From Schistocephalus solidus (taxonomy: Eukaryota > Platyhelminthes > Cestoda > Diphyllobothriidea > Diphyllobothriidae): a DNA stretch of 64,000 nucleotides. Below, one piece after another: positions 22,207-34,240 of the stretch. The DNA is taken from contig WEDG01002901.1 in NCBI GenBank assembly GCA_017591395.1, forward strand, positions 186,001 to 250,000, written 5' to 3'. A program made the translations under genes and the position numbers. The notes under the pieces were generated by a model, which was given only the letters and a program-made list of their open reading frames with translations, made no database searches and was not told the origin of the DNA. The stretch's first letter is position 1; each line of letters starts with the position of its first letter.

Positions 22207-25200
22207 GTTTGTTCACAGATTTTAATGTTTTGCTGTTCAGAATTTAGCATAATTTCTCCATTTAGTCTTTAGTGAACCTTCACTGACAACCATTAATAGG
22301 TATTATTTCTCTCATCCATTCGAAAATGCTGGCCAGGTCAGTTACAGATATGTGCAACAGTTTCACTGTTTCGGACCGTCGTCTGTTCCTCGAAAGATCA
22401 CACCGTTTTGTGGCTGACATTTTTTCACGCTCTTGACCTTGTAACTACGGCTGGGCTGGCCCATAAAACGAACAACGCGTGAGATGCGCTGAAGCAACAT
22501 GGGCACCTGACTAGAGCGCTGTGCGTGTAATGCGGGGTGCGCAATTTCAGTACGTCCCATAAAAAATGGGGTTGGTGGTGATAATGCGGGTCGAAACCAG
22601 GCTCAGGCTCACGCCGCGTCAGCCACTTGCACCATGTCAGATGACAGACTGGCCTGTAAACGTACCTGATGCACACACTTTGGTGGTTTTCCCGGATATA
22701 AACAATCTGAAGCACTTCTAATGTATAATGATGCGCTAAAAGTTGTGCCCTGTAAGGCTGCCAACTGACGGCAACATTTGCTTTTCTCGGGATGGAGGGT
22801 CAGGCTACAACGACTCCTTCTTAATATGGCCTCTATGGTATTCCCATTAGCTGGAATCTGAGTCGCTTGCCATTTTACTGGAAAATCTCCTTGCATGCCA
22901 CAGCCTACATTCGCCTCCAGGGCTTCATATATCCGTTTTCGTGTCCATGCAAGATACCTGATTGCGGATGTTGTAAACTTTAGAAGGATTCCAGTGTTGA
23001 CTACACCCGAAACGTTTCCAGGTGTCATCTCGTTAAAGATACTTTTGCCAACAGACAAGTTCGTGAAAAAGGGCTATGTTTAGCTTAAGTGTGAAGTGTG
23101 CTAACTACATGTTTAATTTGCGGCAGATTGTAAGGCAGACAAAAAATCCTGGTAGTTATGTTCGGTTCTCCCCTATTTCTTTTGGGATGTGCATTAGCAC
23201 AAAATGTTTCCAACTGTATTTTCACTAAATTTCATTAAACAATCTAGGTTGATGCACTTTCAGGATTCACGTCAATTTACATTAAGGACTTACTCCATTC
23301 AGTCTCCATTTTTATTTTCCTCCATATATTCTACAAAACCATTACTCACTGTCTTTTAGACGCGAACGTTTTTCGAAAACTGTCCTCCCGAGCATTTGAT
23401 GTTTGGCAACTCTGAATCCGTTGTCAAAATTAAGGAAATACATTTCATATGATTGGAATTTAGGGTGGTATTATAGGATGTTACTATGAGCCCTGCTTAT
23501 CCGATCGCTGACAGTGATGTAGAAATCGCAGGACATTTTTGTTTTCCCTACACAGTTTAAACTTCTAGTGTCATTGAAATGTCCGCATTCAGTTAAAGAA
23601 CCATTTTGAGGAATTCAATACTCCCCATGTAATACCAAGAACATGAAAACCGGGTTTACTGCATGCGCATTAAAGGCATGCGAATCGTGACAACATTGCA
23701 GCAAGGTGCAATATGGCTGACTGTCCGACCTGTGAGATAGAAACGATCGGACTGATATTCCATCCGCCGCGTTCGATGAAGTCCACTGCTGCTCCACGAG
23801 GTTGGTGCAGGGAGTCACTGGCGTGCGGTTAGAGAGAGAGGTACGCTTTATTTTGGAAGTATAAGTCTACAATTTTCGGCGAAAAAGTTATCCATTCACC
23901 GTGAATATGGCTGAACACACAAACTAACTAACACCGGAAGATCACAAACGAATGGCTGAAGACTGCAACGGTCGACATCATGAAGGATCGTCCTTGAATG
24001 AGTCGCAAAATATAGGTCAACTTGAACTTCCTTCAAAACGGTGCAGCATCGTTCGCTGACGACCTCATTATTGTAGTTGGATTAAACAAGCAGGCTTAAG
24101 AATCCGTAAATAAATTGGCCAACCGATGTATACATAAGAACATTTAAACGCGAATGGAGAGCAGAAAAAATGGCGGCTCATTTTAAAAATCCCGCCGACA
24201 GTTCGGTTTATAGTGAGGCGGCTTTGTGCTACATCGATTTCTCCTTTCTCTTATGCTTACCGTACTCCGATGGCACACTGAATCTCGCTATTTTCGAGCC
24301 CATTAGTGGTTTTGACGAGGCAGCTCATATGCCCGGTTTCCAACAGACTGCATTAGTTGGATTTTTGAGGCTCTTCATATTAGACACTGCACAAAATGCC
24401 TTTGAAACTGTCATGATGTCCCTAGAAATCCGTAAGCCAGGAATAATGAAGACCAACAGCCTCCCCCCTAGAGCCTTTAGAAGAGGTTGACTGGATAACA
24501 TAAGAGAACCTGTTCGGTATCATAACTCGCTTTTGAAGTGGGCCACGTTTTCAATGCATAGCGACACGAGACTTCCGTGTGCTAACTTGCGGCATACGTT
24601 TGCTTATTTGGCAGCCAGATATTTGCCTTTACTAGTCAAGTTCTTCTCCATCTCCACTTCTATCGCGAATAGCAATCGATTGGGCGTCTACAAGTTAAAT
24701 TCATTCGTTTTGTCTTTTCCCTGTGCATCAGCCGTCGATTAGCTCTGCGTTTGAAACCAAACCTAGGCGTGGTTTATGCTGCGATACGAATGATTTCATC
24801 CAGTTAACCCTCTAATGCGGGTCTCTGTCATTTGCTATGAATGGGAGCTGCGGACTATGTAATAAGTGTCACCAACTCTTCTCCCTTAGTACTTAGCAGC
24901 CTATGGCATGTTAACGTTTATAGTCGCCGATTTTTGGTTTGCATTGCTATCTGCCAAGTTTTTGGTCGTAGCTATGATTCAGAAGTAATTGGAAGAGCAG
25001 TTTTTTAGATGCCGCCCCAAAGGCTTCATGGGCTTTAGTTCAAGCCGCCTCTGTTGAGTGAATTTGAAATAGTTTTATTTTCATTTGCATAGCCACCCAG
25101 TAGGGACGTCAATTATGAAGTTTTAGACGCAACGCACTTTTTGTCCCATGTTTTATCAACTTCTATCTATGTTTACAGCCGCTGCCTCTGCATGAATCCC

Positions 25201-25489
25201 CTTCCATTATTTCATTTTCTTCCTAGGATCTGCCTCCGGATCTTGGTCCTGATGGTTATAATCAGGGCCAAATGATGCCCCCCGGCCATCCACAGTCAAT
25301 GCAGAACTTCCAACGGGGACCGATTGGTCCGCCTCAGCTTAACCCCCAAAATGTTCCTCCTCCTCCGTACGCGCCTCCGCCCTCAGGACCTGCCATGATG
25401 GGTGGGGGTCGAGGTCCCATGCAGCAGCAACAGCCCTTCAATCCACTCCCGAATCAGATGCCCCAGGAGGTAATGATACAGCAGCAACA

Positions 25490-25522
<33 letters not shown>

Positions 25523-28500
25523 GCATCATCAGCAACAGCGTAAGATTCCTGCATTTTGTATCGAAATTCGTTGTTTTTTAAAAAAATTAAGTTGTAGTCC
25601 TGCAGTCCGCTTTTGCAGTCTTATGCCTACTTTGGGAATCATATTACCGAGTGTGTGCAACAGTTACCCATAAATAATGGCCTTTGTAAACATCCCATCA
25701 GGCGTTCCCGCCCTGATTTATTACATAGCACCTAAACGTGTGCGTTTGAACTTTTGTAAACCTCCTGTCCTCAAATTATTAACCGAGATAGATTAGAAGG
25801 TATGAACTGGTACCCACAACTGTTTTTGACTTGATTTTCCAGTGGCTGAGGCATCTTCCCAGTCTAGTAATTATACATTTTAAGTGGATGCGCAACCTTT
25901 TCTGGCTTTCTTCATTGGCAAACAACCATTTGGATGAAAGTTATAACATCCTATAAGCCTCCACAGTGCTTAACTCTGACTGATTTACTCAAAGTTAACG
26001 ATTACTTTCTGAGGAAAGTAAAAAAACGGCAGTTTCATAACCGGAGTATTTACCAGCAAGCACACGAGGAATGCTGGGGGACCCACTGATGTGCCGAATC
26101 TCTCACAGCTGTGTCAAGCAGCGGCAGAATATTGACGAAACACGTGTTTGGGCTTTTGGCTAGTACCTGTGCTTGCCAGTGAGGTTTATCGTGTAACTTC
26201 AACATTTTGTACGTTGCGGTCGGAGTTTAGTCGATACCAGCTTTTGGAGCATTCTCGATAAGTTGAAACGAGCAGCGCGCGTAATATAGACACTGACTAA
26301 AGTGGACTGGTTATGTAAGCTATCAGCTAGCTCAAACCTTCGCCGAATTTAACAGGTCTTTGATCCCCCTTAACAGCGCATTCAGCGAATTTTTATACTG
26401 TATTGCCTGTGCAGTTGTGTCCTTTAGAATAATTCATATGGCACGTTGTGGGTAATAGGGACCTGTACCACCAGAAAAGGCACACTGCTATGTGGGCTCA
26501 ATTCAGTTACCTCTCGAGTTTGCTCTGAGAGCTGCACCCACGATAGTTAAGTTTTCGCGAAGGTTGACGTCCACTCTGTGCCAGGGTGACGTGACTTGTG
26601 CGCAAATTAGTTTATAGTGTAGCAGACTTGCGAACCTCTCCTCCCTCACACATCTTGCTCCGATAGCAAGACAATGGTAAGACGACCGGGGACGGGCTCG
26701 GACACAATGGCGCTCTCACAACATGCAAAAGGCCTTTACGGGGGTGGCTCGGATCTCTTATAGCTGAGAGTGATACAGAGGCCACATTAAGAAGGAACCT
26801 GACTGCCAGTCTTCAGAGGACTGACGACTTGCTCCGTCAGTTCACAACTTTCCAAGCCACGACTCCGAACTCTGTGATAGAATTAAGTGCGTAAGATTTA
26901 TTTTTAGTGAGGGATGCGCTGATGTATGATGAGAATGGATTCCACAGTGTCGGCCTCACTGTCTTCTCTATCCCACACACAAGTGTTCTCGCCGAGCCTT
27001 TTGACCAGTGGACTATGGGGTTGAGCACAGTGGTATAAAGGCTTGCGTTAAGGTGTGCCGCCACACCCCTCCCAATGTACGGCCGTGGTTAGGGGCCCGC
27101 GCGAACTCAGCGCAGTCCGATACTTGCTTTGGACTTTAACCAACAGGTCGCAGCTTCGAGCCTCAGGTGGTGCACCACCTGGAGTTGGGTATGACCGGCT
27201 GACGACTGCCAATAGGCCCGAAATGGCCATTCCAGTCTCACTGGACTTTATCGGTAATGTCATTCTGCCTATATCACTAGCGTATGTGCGGCTGCTGGCG
27301 GGGCTCGAGAGTGAGCCCCAAGAAACAACAGGAAAAGGGAATCCCGCAACCAATCGGTGAGTGCCTATCTACCATTGCGACTCGTTTTGATGGTCCAAGA
27401 ATCACCATACAAGCTTACTTAGTTCCTTTAGTGATATGATTGATGGCAACCGTATGCAGTCGTTTCGAATTTGTATTATCATAAGAACAGGGTTCGATTT
27501 AGGTGAAGGCTGTGCAAATGCACCTTCACGGTCTCCGAGACAACGGCCGCCTTCGTCGTTATACATTGGATTGCATAACTGCAGCGTGCCCTGCCTGGTA
27601 CATTTCGACTGAATTTTTTGTGCGCATACATATTTATTATGCCTGATCGCACCCTTCGGCAGCTGCTGCCTGTCTTATGGCCCAATTACTCTTACTTGTG
27701 GACGCAGCACATTTCTTGTGCGGACGTTCTGAATGTCCCTACTTCTATCTGAGCAGGTTGGTCTTTACAAGTCCGTCTACCAAGGGCCCGGTTTGCCGAC
27801 TATTTACAGTACCATCGACCTACTTCGCACCCACAGCTTCCCTTGTTTCTTTACATGCCGCCTTCACGATTGCTCGTTTATGTGTGGCGAACATTCCCAT
27901 GTTACGATCTAAAGGCCAATTTGCAAAAAATATGTTATTGGTAAATACTTATCAAGCCACAATAGTTAAATGAAGAACGAACTGGTGTGCTCTGCTCCAA
28001 CATCCTCCACACGCTGACGCCGTCATACAGTGGGTGGTTAACCTTTCCCCCGAGACACATATAAACTCTGTCAATAGCTCAAAAGTTCTTTCTCGATGTA
28101 ATTATAGTGGCCTGATGATGAATTACCGAAAACATACGTGTGTAAATTAACTTTCCGGTTGTTCTTTTGTGCATATTTTTTTTATCTTGAATGAAATTTT
28201 GTGCCCTTGACAATGTCAAATAAACCGTGGCCTTTGTCTTCTAAATGCAGGATTTCCGTCTCCGCAGCAACAGCAACAGCAGCTGCACCAGACGCTTCCT
28301 GGTGGCCCTCGTTTTCAGCAGAATTTCCAGATGGATTCAATGCCACCTCAAATGCTACCAGACCCCAGCCACAACGACGGTATGGAGTTTAGAGTAAATC
28401 CAAATACCGGCATGATGTCCCCAGGTCTTGCCCCCTCGTACGATGGATTTGGAGGCAAATCGGCTGTTGGCGTTCCTCGCATGGGTGTGCGTTTGCCTGC

Positions 28501-31500
28501 GGACATAAATGTGGGCGTCCAGCCGCAGTTCATGCAGTCTCAATCACAGGGAATCCCGACGAACTCAACCGCCGCTGACCACCCTGCCAACTCTATGGGC
28601 AGCCGATATAATCTCGGTGGTACGTTTCGACTTTTCGCTCGAATTTGTTTGTGCTAGTGCACTAAATAAAGTACACTTTATTCAATTGGTGACGCAAAAT
28701 CATGACAAAGTTTGCTGAAGCCGCTGGTAAATTACTGGGCCGAAATGACTACCCCAGCGGTTCCGTCCTTAAACGCCAACGGTGTTCACTAAATTACCCA
28801 CAAAGTCAGTGGCATATCCGCTGCGTTCAATGACTTACTTCACAATGTGGAGGTTTGAACGCTGACAGTGGCAGAGTTTGGCCCATCAACTCTCGAAGTT
28901 TTGTGTGAGTCCTCTCTCCTCTCCCCAATGGAGATCTCCACTGCAATACTGAGGTTGTGCAACCAAGGCGTTCAAAAAGGGTGACATTCTTGTTAATACC
29001 CACAAGTTTTGTGTCGACGCTCTGGCTACGTACCATGGGGCATGTGACCTATCGCCTTATAGGTCGCATGAACCCTTCTGTATAGCTTCGTGCTATTCCC
29101 ATCCACAGACGCTTCCTGATTGCATGCAACAAAGGCTTGACCCGATTCAACCGTGCTCCAAGCTGCACCTGGACGCTTTTACTACTATCAAGACGTCTAA
29201 GCGTACCGATTGGGAGGACTTCCTTCGTCGTCTTAATATTTTGGACGGTTGGAACGCTGAATCGATCAATCGACATTTTGTTCCCTTCCCTTTGGCCTGC
29301 CGAGTTTTGACTCATGACCTGCATCAACTAGGTCGGATGCGGGAAGGCGTAAAGGCAGCAAACATCCTACCCTTCCCTTGGTGCCTCCATCCGCAAATTT
29401 TGAACTCAACTAGGAGGCACGTGGCTGTCTGATCAGCACGAAATTCGGAAACAATTATCGCACCCCCCACCCACCGTTATTAACTCAGCTCTCCCTCAGG
29501 AACACTTTCTAAACCCAGCACTGCAGTCGCTACGCGGCAGGTGTGACCTCGATTGACGACGTTTGAGGCAGATCCTGAAAATGGTTGCATGATATAGTTC
29601 TGCGAATTTATACCTCAGAACAATAAGGCAAATTATTCGAAACGACAGCCAGCTAACAATGCAATGCCAAAGAGCTTCATCGACTTCTAAATTGCTCAGT
29701 CTCAGTTCTGCCTCCCTGATTGGCTAAATAATCACGTTACTGTGCATCCAAGAATTCTATCGTAACTGCCAACAACTGTGGCTGTCTGTTGTGTAGATTT
29801 TTATTGTAATTTTCATAAATTGCCTTGAATTCCCAGTTGAACCTTGCTGACTGGATAAGCAGTAATACCAAATGAGATCTTTCTAAACCGTACGACCAAG
29901 CTACTGAAGATTTTTACTGATAGTAGAACTAGCCTTTTTACTTTCCTCGCAAATTAATACGCAAACTTGGAGTAAATCATTCGGAATAAAGCTTTCTAGG
30001 CTCGTTACAAAAGTTGATGTAAATATTTGAAGCGAACTCTGTCAGCTGCTACGAAATAACTACGTAATATTCACAAACGGCTCACAGGTAATCATTAATA
30101 CACAGATACGGAATGATTTACCATGCTGACTGTACAGATAGTAGCTAAAAAACCAGATTCGCGTGCTTTTTAAATCTCGTGCCTCTGTATGACGCACTTA
30201 CGAGTCGTTCGGCTCATCAATGCAACTTTCATGTTGTTCTGTCAGTAAAGGAACTCATTCAGTATTTATGTACAATTGACTGCCTGCCGGTAACTTTTGA
30301 ATATGACGCGATTATTCCGCAGTAGCTGATGAATTTGAATTCAATGTTACTATCAATTTTTGGAGCGATCCTGACAAAGTTTGTCCCGCTGGTTTTAATT
30401 TAAGTTCGCACATTTATTTCTGGTCAACGTAGGAGGGGGGGGGGGGGGGGAGGGAGGCAACATTAAAACTGGGGGTTATATACCAGGAAGCACCTGTGCA
30501 GTCAGTTTAGTAAATAATTAGTCAGTTGATTCTATAACTTATTATTATTTTGCACTTCTTCGGCGATCACGATGCCCAGTATCTCTGTGTTCCTTAGGTC
30601 GCAGTACTGATTAGTGTGGAACTAATTCCTACGCGGTAGTATGCCGGATTTTGGAGGAAAAACCTTGCAGTCTCCTGTCTACATAACTGCTTAAACATTG
30701 TGCATTTTTGCAGTTGATTTCGATGCTCGTGTACATTCAGTCGAATTTTTTAGAAGGAGTGCATGAATCTGCCATTTCGTGTTTGTTTTGTGTGAACTTA
30801 TGTGTTCCTTAAATGTACTGTTCGGAGGAAGGGCTGATTTAACTTTTTAAAAAAGCTTTCACTCGTGAGAATGGAACATTCGCACGATTTGTTGCTCACA
30901 AAGTGTGCATATCTATCCAGCCTCAACCTAAAGAAATCACTGGTAGCCCTGGAACTTTGCGTTACATTAATTTTTTTCATAACATGTAGTTTGAAAACTC
31001 TGGGTTTAAGGGGATGGATGAATTACTTAGCCTTCTCCAAACGGAGATACTTTTGTTTTTAAACTACAGCACGAACCCAATAAGTGGAATTTCAATGCAT
31101 TCTTCAATAGAAAAGTGTCTCAGGTTCGTGAAGAAACTGCACACTACTTAAGTAGACGACCTTCTCTAAGCTAGATTTGAACAGCTGGCTGGAAGACTTT
31201 CATTGTTCTACAGCCACACTGAAGTAATCATTCCTATTTGAAAGCAGTTTACATAGTTGCAGATCACATAATATAGGGATATGTTGTGGCCTCCTGTTTA
31301 ACTGCTCATAGACATTGTATATTCAAAAACGAACATTTGAATAATAAAACAGGCGATGGCGATAAAAAGGGTAGGTGCGTAAACGACAGGGTATGCTGGT
31401 CAGACATGTTTGCGGCATGATGCGGGGGGCGGAGGAACGGAAGGTGTATGAGTGAGCGAGTATTTGCTTGCAGCGAGTGAGAGGTGTTGGTTGCAAACAC

Positions 31501-32326
31501 GTGCTGTATGATTTTGGGTGTGATCATGTGGGATTTGGAGGCGCATACAGCCTAGCAGGCCCATGCTGTGGGTGGATGTGCGTGGATAGGGCGGACAGTT
31601 GGTGCGCATGCAGTACCTTGCTGTGCGGCACATAGGGGACCTCGCCGGATACGATGGTCCAACTGTCGGTTACAGCGAAACCTCCTCAGTTCTCCATCTT
31701 TCACCACCTTTCCCGTGTGCGAATTCATCCTGAGAAATAAATGTTTCCGTAAGGATATGTGGCTAACGATGCTTAGTTAACCTGCATTTACGTTACTGCT
31801 TTCATTCATAGGGTCAGAAGCTCCTTCCAGCGCCCAGTCCACAATGTGTGCACCATCCACTGGTCCAGGCAATTCCAGAGTCTCGGCCCCAACTCAGAGC
31901 CAACCGCCAAGATCCACGAATCCCCCGAGCAAACCGACCACCTGCGGTCTTCGTGATAACCTGCCTTCCATGTCCATGCCGGCAGGCCCGCCGTCGTTCC
32001 CTTTGCCGGTGCCCGACACCCTCTGTGCCGCCTGCAGAAGGGGGATCCTCGTGGGCCAGGAGAAGGCTCTCGAGAACTCGACTGCTGCTGCTGCTGCTGC
32101 TGGCGTGGATTTTGCCAAGATGAGTAACAGACAGCATCACCAAGAACAACAGCAGCAACTCCCCATCCAGTGTGACGCCGGCTGTCGTGAATGGTTCCAC
32201 CTGGCCTGTTCTGGTCTCACCTCGGAGGCCTTCTTCCTATTGAAGGGGGAACCACTAGCCGAATGGCTGTGCAACAACTGCGCAGCCCTGGCCTACCCAA
32301 ACATCCCTTACATTCGTCTTCGCTAG
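21997..32326 (+). CDS. pygo-like: Pygopus-like PHD-finger protein (four exons seen, 5' end missing)
   Basis: Four exons join with consistent phases (0, 1, 1) at GT-AG boundaries: 21997-22206, 25227-25539, 28251-28619 and 31812-32326. Together they give about 469 residues, rich in Pro/Gln/Met/Gly. A polyGln tract (about residues 150-165) precedes a C-terminal PHD finger. That finger reads CAAC, a long loop, CDAGCREWFHLACSGLTSEA, then AEWLCNNC, and the protein ends in PYIRLR. The Cys4-His-Cys3 ligands, the position right at the C-terminus and the VYIRE-like end fit Pygopus, the nuclear co-activator that bridges BCL9/beta-catenin and methylated histone H3 in Wnt signalling. The N-terminal NHD/NPF region was not found, so at least one 5' exon is upstream or outside. 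The PHD loop is unusually long. Family assignment is by eye. Confidence 0.75.
22720..22885 (-). repeat. Dispersed repeat family B, reverse copy in a pygopus intron
   Basis: Reverse complement contains GGCCATATTAAGAAGGAGTC, GCCGTCAGTTGGCAGCC and CAACTTTTAGCGCAT. It matches the 6.3-6.5 kb copy in order. Confidence 0.65.
23690..23835 (+). repeat. Family B, 5' part
   Basis: Contains GATGAAGTCCACTGCTGCTCC and GAGGTTGGTGCAGGGAGTCA, matching the start of family B at about 6110-6165 (GGTCCACCGTATGCTCC, CAGGTGGTGCAGGGACGGT). Confidence 0.5.
24035..24140 (+). pseudogene. Scrap of a LINE reverse transcriptase (catalytic box)
   Basis: A frame reads NGAASFADDLIIVVGLNKQA, a stop, then ESVNKLANRC. The (F/Y)ADD box followed by a hydrophobic strand and an amphipathic helix is the RT palm. 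It is too short to classify and lies in a pygopus intron. Confidence 0.45.
25227..25539 (+). CDS. pygo-like: pygopus-like gene, exon with polyGln
   Basis: 313 nt, acceptor TTCCTAG, donor GTAAGA. It encodes DLPPDLGPDGYNQGQMMPPG, a PPPPYAPPP stretch and a polyGln run from a nearly pure CAG array (about 25480-25520), then HHQQQ. It ends in codon phase 1. Confidence 0.8.
26560..27060 (+). repeat. Dispersed repeat family B, copy in a pygopus intron
   Basis: Same block order as 6100-6600: ACGTCCACTCTGTGCCAGGG, AAATTAGTTTATAGTG, GGCCACATTAAGAAGGAACC, TCCGTCAGTTCACAACTTTC, CCAAGCCACGACTCCG, then TTTTTAGTGAGGGATGCGC and GGCCTCACTGTCTTC. Confidence 0.75.
27085..27370 (+). mobile_element. tRNA-derived SINE S1 in a pygopus intron
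   Basis: B-box-like CAGCTTCGAGCCTCAGG, then TGGAGTTGGGTATGACCGGC, CGAAATGGCCATTCCAGTCTC, a GGTAATGTCATTCTGCC block and the characteristic GGGGCTCGAGAGTGAGCCCC palindrome. It is longer at the 3' end than the copy at 2545, and its A-box end is degraded. Confidence 0.8.
28251..28619 (+). CDS. pygo-like: pygopus-like gene, central exon
   Basis: 369 nt after TAAATGCAG and before GTACGT. It starts FPSPQQQQQQLHQTLPGG. The middle holds MEFRVNPNTGMMSPGLAPSY and GVPRMGVRLPADINVGVQPQ. Phase 1 at both ends joins cleanly to the flanking exons. The Met/Pro/Gly-rich composition matches the linker region of Pygopus proteins. Confidence 0.8.
29900..30060 (+). repeat. Possible dispersed repeat shared with 36.35 kb
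   Basis: GTAAATCATTCGG-ATAAAG-CTT-TAGG with flanking CAAAAGTT is shared with 36368-36415. The match is short and imperfect. Confidence 0.35.
30435..30450 (+). repeat. G16 homopolymer
   Basis: Sixteen consecutive G, flanked by AGGA and AGGGAGG, inside the last pygopus intron. Confidence 0.95.
31812..32326 (+). CDS. pygo-like: pygopus-like gene, terminal PHD exon
   Basis: Entered after TTTCATTCATAG; stop TAG at 32324-32326. A Pro/Ser linker precedes the PHD finger: DTLCAACRRG at about residue 75 of the exon, a loop of about 45 residues containing six Ala and a QHHQEQQQQL run, then IQCDAGCREWFHLACSGLTS and LAEWLCNNC. Typical Pygopus fingers, as I recall them, have about a dozen residues in that first loop. 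Confidence 0.85.
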
Positions 32327-33409
32327 TGAGCATCTTGACTTGACTGGTCATCAACCACGCATTTCCTTCTGTTTCAGCACTCCACATCACTGCCCTTCAT
32401 TATTTTCGCTGTAGAATTTTCGCCCTCCGACAATCGCCACTGCTTTTATCACAAGAACGCACTCTTTGCTAACCTTCTTCGAACAGTATTTCGTAATTTT
32501 TTTAAAACAATCAAGTACCCTACCTAAAAGTATATTTTTATCACTACCCGCTATCTCTGTCCTCACACTAATTAGGGTCCCTCCTTTGTGCTGCCCATTT
32601 CCTAGTCGGCGTAAAGCCAGATCCAGTTCGTCCCATTTACTGTGCCTTTGTGCCGCTACTTTTCCCTGTGCTTTTTTTTAGTTCAAATTATACACCCTGT
32701 GCTTCCTAGTCCAGATCTTTTGAATTTGTATGATGTGTGCGCTTGCAACTGTCGAAGGCGGGCGGTCCGTGCTTGCCTAATTTTCATTTATTTTTGTCTC
32801 TCCCCCCTAGTGCTATGCTTCCTCTAACCGCGACACTCACCTTCAACAGGATTCTTGGGCGTTTACGCCAGCTTGTTCTCGACTACAATTAAAGACACTA
32901 CGGGCTACGCGCCCTGCTACTCCGATTGAGACTGGTAGTCTCCGGTAGGCGAATTCTCATCCCTGCACAGTACGTCTCAAGTTCATGGAATTTTTCTGAC
33001 GGCACAGCCCTTTGTAAGTAGAAAACACTGAACTGTATTACAGGTGTGGAAAGCACATATGACAGTCATTCCTTTGCTTCACAAAGGTAACCGCAATGTA
33101 AAAATGGTCGTTTTCTCTGTCATCCCTGTGATCTATCTTATTTGCCTCAAAGAGTCACAGTATTTCATACCGTTTCTGTAAACAATTGACTCGGTAACTT
33201 GGCTAGACTTCCCTACCTTGCAGTCTATAGGCGTTGGGCCGTGGAATTCGGTTAAGACTACCTCGGCTAGTATATATCCAGCTAACTTGTCGCTTAAAAA
33301 TAAAGATCTAAGATATTGCGAGCAGAGTTACGCAACTTTAAAACATTAACCGAAATTCTCAAGCCTGATATCGGTTTAAGTGATTGCGTAGATAGTATTT
33401 TAGTTTTGA
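32327..33409. other. Likely pygopus 3' UTR and downstream spacer
   Basis: Pyrimidine-rich sequence after the stop. Possible polyadenylation signals are ATTAAA at 32888-32893 and AATAAA at 33299-33304. Nothing else was recognised. Confidence 0.4.
33299..33304 (+). promoter_or_regulatory. Candidate polyadenylation signal (AATAAA)
   Basis: The canonical hexamer about 970 bp after the pygopus-like stop. Use is inferred only. Confidence 0.3.
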
Positions 33410-33600
33410 TTCTCACAGTATAGGCAGAGAAACATTACCGACAATGACAAGGGAGACTGGAATGGCCATTTCAGGTTTATTAACCGTGCTCGGCAAACCA
33501 CACCCAACGGCAGGCGGTGCACCACCCGATATTCGAACCCATGACCTGCTGATTTAGAAATCGAACGCTCTAACCACCGAGTCAGCACCTCGTTTTGCCG
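33410..33600 (-). mobile_element. SINE S1, 5' part, reverse
   Basis: On the minus strand: GACTCGGTGGTTAGAGCG (A box), CATGGGTTCGAATATCGG (B box), GGTGGTGCACCGCC, TGAAATGGCCATTCCAGTC and GGTAATGTTTCTCTGCC. The 3' palindrome is missing. Confidence 0.8.
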
Positions 33601-33639
33601 GTTTCGATTGAGAATATTAACATTGCTGCATGGATGCTC

Positions 33640-33750
33640 TCCATTCGGTTACGGGACTCATTCGTCACGTTGTGCCTTGGGGCTCACCCTCAAACCCCGC
33701 CACCAGCCTCACAGCGGCTAGTATTAGAGTCATAGAAACATTACCGACGT
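33640..33750 (-). mobile_element. SINE S1, 3' part, reverse
   Basis: On the minus strand: TCGGTAATGTTTCTATGACTC, a GGGGTTTGAGGGTGAGCCCC palindrome variant, and ACGAATGAGTCCCGTAACCGA. The tRNA-like head is missing. Confidence 0.75.
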
Positions 33751-33809
33751 AATCGATCGGTAAGCGTCCATTCGCCACTGTTAATGTTCCCGATCAAACA
33801 CGGCAAGAC

Positions 33810-34085
33810 AATGAACCGCTGGCTCAATGGTTAGGGCGCTGGACATCCAACCAACAGGTCGCGGGTTCGAGCCTCGGGTACTGCAACTGCTGGGCTTGGG
33901 TATGGCTGGCTGATGATGGCTAGTAAGCCAAAAATGTCCATTCCAGTCTCCTTTGCCTTTTTCGGTAACGTTTCTTTGCCTATGATGCTAATCGTTGTGC
34001 CTCTGCTAGCGGGGCTCGAGAGTGAGCCCCAAGACAATGATACGAATGAGTCCCATAACCGATCGTGACCGCCCATCCACCAACA
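33810..34085 (+). mobile_element. SINE S1, most complete copy
   Basis: A-box region CGCTGGCTCAATGGTTAGGG, B box GCGGGTTCGAGCCTCGGG, body GCTTGGGTATGGCTGGCTGA, CCATTCCAGTCTCC, GGTAACGTTTCTTTGCC, palindrome GGGGCTCGAGAGTGAGCCCC and end AATGAGTCCCATAACCGATC. At about 275 bp it gives the family's full layout. Confidence 0.85.
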
Positions 34086-34240
34086 CAGCATAGATCCAGA
34101 GTTTTTCGGTCAAGTCAGTATGCCGGCTTTCAAGTGCGTATATTTCCGACCGTCTGCGATACTCCTACTAGCTTAACTAACTACGATAATTGTAGTTCAT
34201 TGCCCTTATAAATCTAACCAAAAACATTTACAAAATGCGC

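Noticed and set aside
24170..24490. A 106-codon frame starting MAAHFKNPADSSVYSEAALC
   Set aside because: No recognised domain, no supported splice context, and it lies in an intron full of repeat debris. Length alone is not evidence.
30435..30450. Functional G-quadruplex control element in the pygopus intron
   Set aside because: A homopolymer of 16 G can form such a structure, but nothing in the sequence supports a role.
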